A stretch of DNA of 12,108 nt from JAGTVG01 sp964389805 (GTDB lineage Bacteria; Bacteroidota; Bacteroidia; Cytophagales; Cyclobacteriaceae): NCBI GenBank assembly GCA_964389805.1, contig CAYMFU010000103.1:1-12108 (forward strand), in the 5' to 3' direction. This document shows, piece by piece, positions 6,699 through 12,108 of this stretch (position 1 is its first letter; every line of letters starts with the position of its first letter). A program made the position numbers and the translations under genes. The notes under the pieces are model-generated. The model ran no database searches. It had not been told where the DNA came from and saw only the letters and a list, made by a program, of their open reading frames with translations.

Positions 6699-9600
6699 TT
6701 AATTGGAAATTTCCCCGAATGATTTCCTGTATATTACAGGGTTACCATTATTTAAAAAAAACATCAGAAAACATCCATTTCCATTTTCAATTTCATTTAT
6801 TGAGCGAACATCTCCCATTACTTTTATGCCGGAATCAACGGCATCCATAGGGGTGAAACACCCATCACCCTTACCGACCAACACTAGACCATACAATGCA
6901 TCGAATTTCCCTGTACTTACTCGTGTATTCGATTGATTACCACCTAAGACCAAATCAGGAATATCATCATTATTTATATTCGTAGGATGAATGGAATAAA
7001 CCGGTGAAAACTGAGCTGCCACAGGAAGGGGAATAGTTCTAAATTTCCCAAAACCATCATTTATAAATATAGAAGTACGAAAATCTGATGCCATTAGTGA
7101 ATCGTAATTGGTAATATTTAATGTAGTAAAAAGATCTTTCTCTTGTAATTTTGCAAATGAACTGTAGTTCGGAAAGTTTATGGCAAAGGGATTTACCTGT
7201 CCTATTAATTCATCCCGGCTGAAGGCCAGTGACCTTATCCCATCAATCACGTAGGTCATGAGCGGATCTATTTTGCCATTTTTATCAAAATCATTATAAA
7301 AAAGTCGAGCTGGATTTTCGGGGGAGGCATTTACAAAATTATTCATTCCCATATTCCCAGCGGCAAGATCTGTTATGCCATCCTCATTGAAATCGTGGGC
7401 TATCACAGTATTCCACCAGCCATAACTGTTCTCTAACCCATTAACTTCACTTTCTTTAAAACGACCATTTTTATTTAGGTAAACCGTAATTTTCATCCAT
7501 TCACCAACTAAAACAAGATCAGGTATGCCATCCTGATCCAGATCAGTAAATAAAGCATCACTGACCAATCCGGGATTTGTCAAGTCTTCACAGATTTCCT
7601 TTGTAATATCAGTAAAAATTCCGGATCCATTGTTTTCAAGTAAGTAACTTCTGGGAGGCAGGGGATAATTCCCTGGAATTATCTGCCCGCCAACAAAGAG
7701 ATCTAGATCCCCATCAAGATCTATATCTGCACTGCTCACACAAGAATTGCTGGATTTCAGATTGGGTAAATTTGAATTTGACCTGGCAAATGATCCCCTG
7801 CCATTATTTAAATACAGCCTGTCCTGTATCAGGGTTTGATCTTTCAAATTTTGCCCGCCGCTTGTTATATACAGGTCAGAGTCACCATCACCATCCGCAT
7901 CAAAAAATACTGCATCCGTATCTTCATATAAGCGATCATTATCAAAAATATGATTGGGTAAAATCTTAAAAGTCCCATCCTTATTTTGCTGAAAAAGCCT
8001 TCCACCCTGACCTTTAGCACCTCCAATATATACATCTTCAAGACCATCGTTATTTACATCCCCCTTAGCAATTCCGGGTCCTTTTCGGGAAAGTCCGCGT
8101 GGAATCAATCCGTCGATTCTGAAATCATTAAAACCACCTTCATCGTGGGAGAATTGAATTCCAAGGTTCGTTTCAATTTTTGAGAAAACTGGGATTCTTA
8201 CAGAATTTCGATGGGATACCTTTTTTGCATCCCGCTGTTTTAATAATAGAACTTGATTGGATGGAACATGAGAACGAATTTCAACAGTTGAGTCTGGCCA
8301 TATTACAAGGATAGAATCAATTGTAGAATAATCACCTAATCCAAATAAAAGTTCAGGATCCATGGAAGATTGAAATCCCCTGGAGGGTATTAATTCCTGA
8401 TACTGGGACTCACTGCCTGTCTTTATAAAAACTTTTGAACCTATCCCAAATGTATTTCCATTTATACCCTTTAGTTTAATCTTGATATAATTACTTGATT
8501 CTAAGGCATTACTATTGTTACGATAGATCTTTGCATATTCATTAATGTTGTTTATAACGAGATCTAAATCACCATCATTATCCAGATCACCGTAAGCAGT
8601 CCCGTTTGAAAATGAATTACTATTAAATCCCCATTCAGCAGTGACTTTTGTAAAAGTAAGATCACCATTATTTCGATAAGCGTAATTATAAGACGCCAGA
8701 TCAGGTATATTCGACAGTAATTCCAGAGATACAATTTGCCTGTTATCACGCATGGCTATAAGTTTTTCATCAACCACGAAGCTGATAACGTCCATGTCCA
8801 GATAGTTTTTCAGATATCCATTACTTATAAAAAGATCTTTCCACCCGTCATTATCATAATCAGCCAGCAAAGGAGCCCAGCTCCAGTAAGTAGCCTGAAT
8901 ACCGGCAAGTTGACCGATTTCACTGAATGTCCCATTGCCATTATTCAGTTGCAGCATATTGCGTAAAGTTTGATAATGGAAACCCTGGGATATGAGTTGG
9001 TTATATTTATCGTAATTCTCGGGACCAATCGACATTTTATAATCATAATGATTTTCCGGGAGCATATCCAGGGATATAATATCAGGTCTTAGGTCGTTAT
9101 TGAAATCACCGGATTCATTACCCATTGAAGACAAGGATACATGGCCCATCGATTCTTTCAGGCTTTCAGTAAAGGTTCCATCCTTCTGGTTGATATAAAG
9201 ATAATCTTCTTCGTTATAGTCGTTTGATACATACATGTCAGGATAGTTATCTCCATTCACGTCTAATATGGTTATACCTAATCCAAAACCAAGTACATTA
9301 TTGATTAAACCAGCCTCTTCAGAAACATCAGTGAATTTGTTGTTATCATTCCGAAGTAATTTATCAGCATATTTTTCATCTGGCTGCTTCTTTAATTTGT
9401 CGAGGTCATTACTGAATCCTGCATATTGATCAAGGGAGTGATTTAATATGAATGCGTCAAGATCACCATCACAATCATAATCAAAAAATACTGCGTGCGT
9501 AGAGTATGAAGAGTCGTCTAAGCCATATGCTTCGGCACATTCTGTAAAGGTTAAATCCTGATTGTTGATAAATAACAAATTCTTTCTTCTGTTCGAAATT

Positions 9601-9998
9601 CGGGCAGCCGACCGGCATACGTAAATATCAAGATATCCGTCTCCATTAATGTCAACCATGGTTGTACCGGTGTTCCAGCGACCTTCGGCAGTCACTCCGG
9701 CTTCTATGGATACGTCATCGAATTTCAGATCACCTTTATTCAGATATAAGTGACTTGCCACAAGGTTTCCGGTAAAATAAATATCCGGCAGGCCATCATT
9801 ATTAATATCTCCTATAGCGACCCCTCCACCATTGTATAAATAGGCATAATTCAATACGTTGAATTCTTCTGTATCTCGGATTATATTTTTAAACTTTATT
9901 CCAGTTTGGGAGGGTGGCAAATCAGTAAAAAGATATTTGTTGTTATGCTTGCAGCTGCAAAGGAATACGACTAAGCATATGTAGATAAGCTTTTTCAT
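6699..9998 (-). CDS. FG-GAP/VCBS repeat lipoprotein with central ASPIC/UnbV domain (CRTAC1-like)
   Basis: Predicted 1099-residue surface or periplasmic repeat protein. The start is the ATG at 9998, which gives MKKLIYICLVVFLCSC with Cys14 or Cys16 as lipid anchor; the open frame continues upstream to 10154 but crosses a terminator and overlaps susD. There are fourteen Asp-rich calcium-loop motifs of the D-x-D/N-x-D-G-x-x-D type. Seven precede residue 500 (Asp64, 116, 173, 246, 298, 380, 471) and seven follow residue 640 (647, 700, 758, 819, 869, 903, 1007). Between them, residues about 503-587 match the ASPIC/UnbV domain (GIGSKVFIKTG, then GFQSSMDPELLFGLG and WPDSTVE). Seven blades on each side suggest two beta-propellers. 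The last motif begins with Asn instead of Asp and the fifth lacks the Gly. Proteins of this type often accompany SusC/SusD pairs in Bacteroidota and are thought to bind ligands or stabilise surface complexes, but no enzymatic role is established. Transcription probably depends on readthrough from susD. Confidence 0.88.
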   Translation of the reverse strand: MKKLIYICLVVFLCSCKHNNKYLFTDLPPSQTGIKFKNIIRDTEEFNVLNYAYLYNGGGVAIGDINNDGLPDIYFTGNLVASHLYLNKGDLKFDDVSIEAGVTAEGRWNTGTTMVDINGDGYLDIYVCRSAARISNRRKNLLFINNQDLTFTECAEAYGLDDSSYSTHAVFFDYDCDGDLDAFILNHSLDQYAGFSNDLDKLKKQPDEKYADKLLRNDNNKFTDVSEEAGLINNVLGFGLGITILDVNGDNYPDMYVSNDYNEEDYLYINQKDGTFTESLKESMGHVSLSSMGNESGDFNNDLRPDIISLDMLPENHYDYKMSIGPENYDKYNQLISQGFHYQTLRNMLQLNNGNGTFSEIGQLAGIQATYWSWAPLLADYDNDGWKDLFISNGYLKNYLDMDVISFVVDEKLIAMRDNRQIVSLELLSNIPDLASYNYAYRNNGDLTFTKVTAEWGFNSNSFSNGTAYGDLDNDGDLDLVINNINEYAKIYRNNSNALESSNYIKIKLKGINGNTFGIGSKVFIKTGSESQYQELIPSRGFQSSMDPELLFGLGDYSTIDSILVIWPDSTVEIRSHVPSNQVLLLKQRDAKKVSHRNSVRIPVFSKIETNLGIQFSHDEGGFNDFRIDGLIPRGLSRKGPGIAKGDVNNDGLEDVYIGGAKGQGGRLFQQNKDGTFKILPNHIFDNDRLYEDTDAVFFDADGDGDSDLYITSGGQNLKDQTLIQDRLYLNNGRGSFARSNSNLPNLKSSNSCVSSADIDLDGDLDLFVGGQIIPGNYPLPPRSYLLENNGSGIFTDITKEICEDLTNPGLVSDALFTDLDQDGIPDLVLVGEWMKITVYLNKNGRFKESEVNGLENSYGWWNTVIAHDFNEDGITDLAAGNMGMNNFVNASPENPARLFYNDFDKNGKIDPLMTYVIDGIRSLAFSRDELIGQVNPFAINFPNYSSFAKLQEKDLFTTLNITNYDSLMASDFRTSIFINDGFGKFRTIPLPVAAQFSPVYSIHPTNINNDDIPDLVLGGNQSNTRVSTGKFDALYGLVLVGKGDGCFTPMDAVDSGIKVMGDVRSINEIENGNGCFLMFFLNNGNPVIYRKSFGEISN

Positions 9999-10026
9999 GG
10001 ACAGGTAATTTAATCCATTCAGCATT

Positions 10027-10067
10027 GATAAAAAAAAAGTGCCAATTAAATTGGCACTTTTTTTATC
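10027..10067 (-). terminator. Strong intrinsic terminator between susD and the FG-GAP gene
   Basis: On the minus strand the RNA forms a stem GTGCCAA / TTGGCAC (10051-10057 with 10039-10045) around the loop TTTAA, immediately followed by nine U (10030-10038). Seven A before the stem can pair with the U-tract and GAT/ATC extends the base, so the structure is also nearly symmetric and could stop plus-strand transcripts. It begins 13 bases after the susD stop codon and ends 28 bases before the FG-GAP start codon. It should end most susC-susD transcripts and reduce, rather than abolish, expression of the gene downstream. Confidence 0.85.
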
Positions 10068-10080
10068 AAAATAACGAAAC

Positions 10081-11646
10081 TTATTTAGTATCCCACCAGA
10101 CTTTGGTACTTCCTTTATCGGCGCCACCAATTTCAGGAGAAGCGATGGCGTCATTTACAGCCGCTTCATTGGTATTAAATTCACCGGTGACATATACCAT
10201 ACGGGACATGATATCGCTAACCCCGACATCAACATTATCTGAATTCAGACGGTCATATTGAACGGGATATTTAGTCCTTCTCAATTCAGACCAGCTTTCC
10301 CAACCATCCGGATAAAGTGCTAACCATTTCTGTGTGATTATCTGTTCCAATTGATCATCCAGACTACCACCAGATAAGTAGGCAACCGGAATATCTGTTA
10401 ATGGAGGTGTATTATTGACATCTCCTACAGGAGCCGGGGTATTCGTACTACTGATATATGCATCAATAGCTCCATCATCAGCACTGGTCCATTCCTTCAT
10501 AGACATACGAATACCTTCCTCGTAGGCCTCCTGTGCTGTCATACCCATAGCCCATCCTTCCAAAGCTCCTTCGGCCTTCAGGAAATAGGACTCCGCGCAT
10601 CTTATAACAACAATAGGATTATTTTCACCCAGAGCTGCCGGGAGAAATTGAGGGCCGAGGTCGGAGTGGGGGCGGTTCTGGTCAGAAGAAATATCGATTT
10701 TGGATTGTCCATTACGAAGGCCTTCGTAAGGGATCCCGTCACCATCAGAATCACCATCCAGCGCAGGACTGAAATAAACCGGCATCCTGGGATCCTGATA
10801 TCCTTTCAATACGCTTTCCATTGCGGCACTCATCCTGTATTCACCCCAGTTTGTAATGGTATTAATAGGATTTGGAGAGTTATTAGTAGTAGCCAGGAAC
10901 GCATTATCACTGTTGACTTCCATAACGCCGTCGGAAATGGCTTTTTGAGCTTCAGAAGCTGCCAAACCCGGATCTACATATTTCAACCGCATTGCCAGCC
11001 TTAATCTCAGGGAACCGGCAAATTTTAACCATAAAGAAGCATCTCCTCCGAAGATCTGGTCATTACTGCCAAATCCATTGCCACCACCCTGGAGGACAGC
11101 TACGGCCTCATCCAGGATCGGGAAGAAATTTTTGTATATTTCCTCCTGGCTATCATAAAGAACAGTGGTTTCTCCGTTGCCAAAACTGCTATATATGACC
11201 GGACCCCAATAATCCGTAATTCGATGATAACCATACACTTTCCAGACTTTAGCTATGGCATTTTCCACTGTAAATCCTTCATTTTCAGCGGTAAAATCCT
11301 CCACGTATTTAATATTCGGAGCCGCTTGTCCGTAAAATGATGACCAGGCTAGATCTGCCCATCTGCCCACCTGAGTATAGCGGTCAGAGTCAAAATTTGG
11401 TTGTGTCGTGGCGAAATACTGGCAATAGAGGTCTGAGAAAAGATTCTGGGAAATCTGAAACCTCCAGTGCACTCCATTAACTGTATTATACTGAGTCTGG
11501 GCAAATGCCAATCCAATCAGAGATGCATCTACCTTGTCTGAAGTTAATGATAATGGATCAGTATTTATCTCTTCAAAATCATCTGTACAGCCAAATATTA
11601 AAATGATTGTAGACAAGATGATTAAATAAAATTTTATATACTTCAT
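10081..11646 (-). CDS. susD: SusD/RagB-like nutrient-binding outer-membrane lipoprotein (SusD-like_2 type)
   Basis: Predicted 521-residue surface lipoprotein that pairs with the SusC channel as a ligand-binding lid. The signal peptide MKYIKFYLIILSTIILIFGC puts the lipid anchor on Cys20. The next residues, DDFEEINTDP, are typical of the SusD-like_2 group. Other family blocks are AKVWKVYGYHRITDYWGPV (132-150, in the helical TPR part), VIRCAESYFLKAEGAL (347-362), WLALYPDGWESWSELRRTKYP (441-461, quoted in part), SRMVY (481-485) and a terminal VWWDTK. An Asp/Gly-rich loop, DGDSDGDGIP (297-306), resembles a calcium-binding repeat inserted in a region usually occupied by a plain turn. I chose the ATG at 11646 over a TTG two codons upstream (11652), because it sits directly before the Lys and hydrophobic core of the signal. 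The gene follows susC by 30 bases and is certainly co-transcribed with it. The ligand cannot be deduced: members of this subgroup serve peptides, glycans and other oligomers. Confidence 0.92.
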   Translation of the reverse strand: MKYIKFYLIILSTIILIFGCTDDFEEINTDPLSLTSDKVDASLIGLAFAQTQYNTVNGVHWRFQISQNLFSDLYCQYFATTQPNFDSDRYTQVGRWADLAWSSFYGQAAPNIKYVEDFTAENEGFTVENAIAKVWKVYGYHRITDYWGPVIYSSFGNGETTVLYDSQEEIYKNFFPILDEAVAVLQGGGNGFGSNDQIFGGDASLWLKFAGSLRLRLAMRLKYVDPGLAASEAQKAISDGVMEVNSDNAFLATTNNSPNPINTITNWGEYRMSAAMESVLKGYQDPRMPVYFSPALDGDSDGDGIPYEGLRNGQSKIDISSDQNRPHSDLGPQFLPAALGENNPIVVIRCAESYFLKAEGALEGWAMGMTAQEAYEEGIRMSMKEWTSADDGAIDAYISSTNTPAPVGDVNNTPPLTDIPVAYLSGGSLDDQLEQIITQKWLALYPDGWESWSELRRTKYPVQYDRLNSDNVDVGVSDIMSRMVYVTGEFNTNEAAVNDAIASPEIGGADKGSTKVWWDTK

Positions 11647-11676
11647 AATCAAATAATTTAAAGTAAAAACTAATAA

Positions 11677-12108
11677 TTAAAATCCTAACCTTACATTTAA
11701 TCCAAACTCTTTTACAGTTGGAGGTCCGAATGATTCGAAACCATCTGCATTATTAGCTGTACTGACGAAAATCTCAGGATCAAGATTACCTGCTGAATTT
11801 GAGAAAAAGAACAGATTTCTTCCAACTAGTCCGATACGTATCTCACTTAATACTGATTTTGAAAGTTTCGATGAAGGTATAGAATACGCAAAAACCATTT
11901 CCCTCATACGAACATTTGATGCCGACTTCACAAAAGCTTCTCCAACCGGGGCATTTCTTCCACCAAGCCAGGACCACATAGTTTCTGCATCAGTTGCAAT
12001 GCTATTTGTATTGCCACCCTCATCTACTGCAATTTCATTTTCGAAAATATTCTGACCGAATACCAGATTGCCTTCCCGGCCATTCAATGTTTCTTCTGTA
12101 AGACCATC
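11677..12108 (-). CDS. susC: SusC/RagA-like TonB-dependent receptor, C-terminal 143 residues
   Basis: The frame is open from the right edge (the last base begins a GAT codon) to a TAA at 11677-11679, so this is the 3' end of a gene of which about 850-950 residues are normally outside the window. The visible part has the standard end of a SusC barrel: NVRMREMVFAYSIP, LSEIRIGLVGRNLFFFS, NLDPEIF, then FGPPTVKEFGLNVRLGF with a terminal aromatic residue, the usual outer-membrane-barrel assembly signal. The internal TTG at 12087 is not a real start. SusC proteins form the TonB-energised pore through which the substrate captured with SusD enters the periplasm. Spacing of 30 bases to susD indicates one operon. 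Confidence 0.93.
   Translation of the reverse strand, partial: DGLTEETLNGREGNLVFGQNIFENEIAVDEGGNTNSIATDAETMWSWLGGRNAPVGEAFVKSASNVRMREMVFAYSIPSSKLSKSVLSEIRIGLVGRNLFFFSNSAGNLDPEIFVSTANNADGFESFGPPTVKEFGLNVRLGF

Noticed and set aside
6745..6765. Run of eight A near the 3' end of the FG-GAP gene as a frameshift site
   Set aside because: It encodes Phe-Phe close to the C-terminus; slippage would affect only the last residues, and A/T runs of this length are frequent in this DNA.
6703..9998. Direct DNA repeats in the FG-GAP gene as a tandem-repeat or CRISPR-like array
   Set aside because: The periodicity is at protein level only (Asp-rich loops); spacing is irregular and nucleotide identity between units is low.
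9999..10154. Upstream extension of the FG-GAP reading frame by 52 codons
   Set aside because: It would overlap the susD 3' end and translate through the intrinsic terminator. The ATG at 9998 is followed at once by a canonical lipoprotein signal peptide, so the extension is an artefact of an open frame.
10648..11004. 118-residue plus-strand frame opposite susD
   Set aside because: It lies wholly antisense to strongly supported susD coding sequence, and its Arg/His/Ile-rich composition is that of a shadow frame.
11647..11652. TTG start two codons upstream for susD
   Set aside because: The ATG at 11646 directly precedes a normal signal peptide; a rare TTG start adding Met-Ile has no support.
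12081..12087. Start codon for a short 136-residue gene at the right edge
   Set aside because: The codon is TTG, the frame stays open to the window edge, and the protein is clearly the C-terminus of a SusC barrel, so the gene continues outside.

Overview
This window reads as Bacteroidota chromosomal DNA. The evidence is a SusC/SusD-type outer-membrane nutrient-uptake pair, five full-length exported proteins with lipoprotein-type signal peptides, A/T-rich intergenic DNA, and start codons without Shine-Dalgarno sequences. I cannot place it below phylum level from sequence alone.

Layout, left to right. Bases 2-76 probably carry the last 24 codons of a plus-strand gene cut by the window edge; its tail vaguely resembles a Gfo/Idh/MocA oxidoreductase. 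Bases 245-3261 hold two minus-strand lipoprotein genes, transcribed as a transglutaminase-like protein and then a DUF4091/GH123-like glycosidase. A 316-base A/T-rich divergent promoter region (3262-3577) separates them from a plus-strand pair: a 724-residue double alpha/beta-hydrolase of the acetyl-xylan-esterase-like type (3578-5752) and an unrecognised 254-residue lipoprotein (5913-6677). The latter converges, 21 bases apart, on a large minus-strand gene for a 1099-residue FG-GAP/VCBS repeat lipoprotein with a central ASPIC/UnbV domain (6699-9998). Upstream of that, on the same strand, are a strong intrinsic terminator (10027-10067), a SusD-like lipoprotein gene (10081-11646) and the 3' end of a susC-like gene (11677 to the right edge).

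How the parts may work together. SusC (TonB-dependent outer-membrane channel) and SusD (surface lid and ligand-binding lipoprotein) import an oligomeric nutrient. The FG-GAP protein is probably a large surface or periplasmic metal-binding repeat protein expressed at a lower level from the same transcript, because a terminator sits between it and susD and leaves almost no room for a promoter of its own. The glycosidase-like, esterase-like and transglutaminase-like proteins are all predicted to be exported and are compatible with degrading a decorated polysaccharide or glycoconjugate. This makes the window a plausible part of a polysaccharide-utilisation-like locus, but no substrate can be named: the only glycosidase-like candidate belongs to a poorly characterised family, and no sulfatase, lyase or SusR/ECF regulator is visible here.

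No mobile element, tRNA, rRNA or CRISPR array was seen. The most useful second-look items are the terminator between susD and the FG-GAP gene, the 7 + ASPIC + 7 motif architecture of that protein, the conserved Asp-Glu pair in the DUF4091 protein, the degenerate second hydrolase domain, and a run of seven G in the catalytic core of the transglutaminase-like gene.
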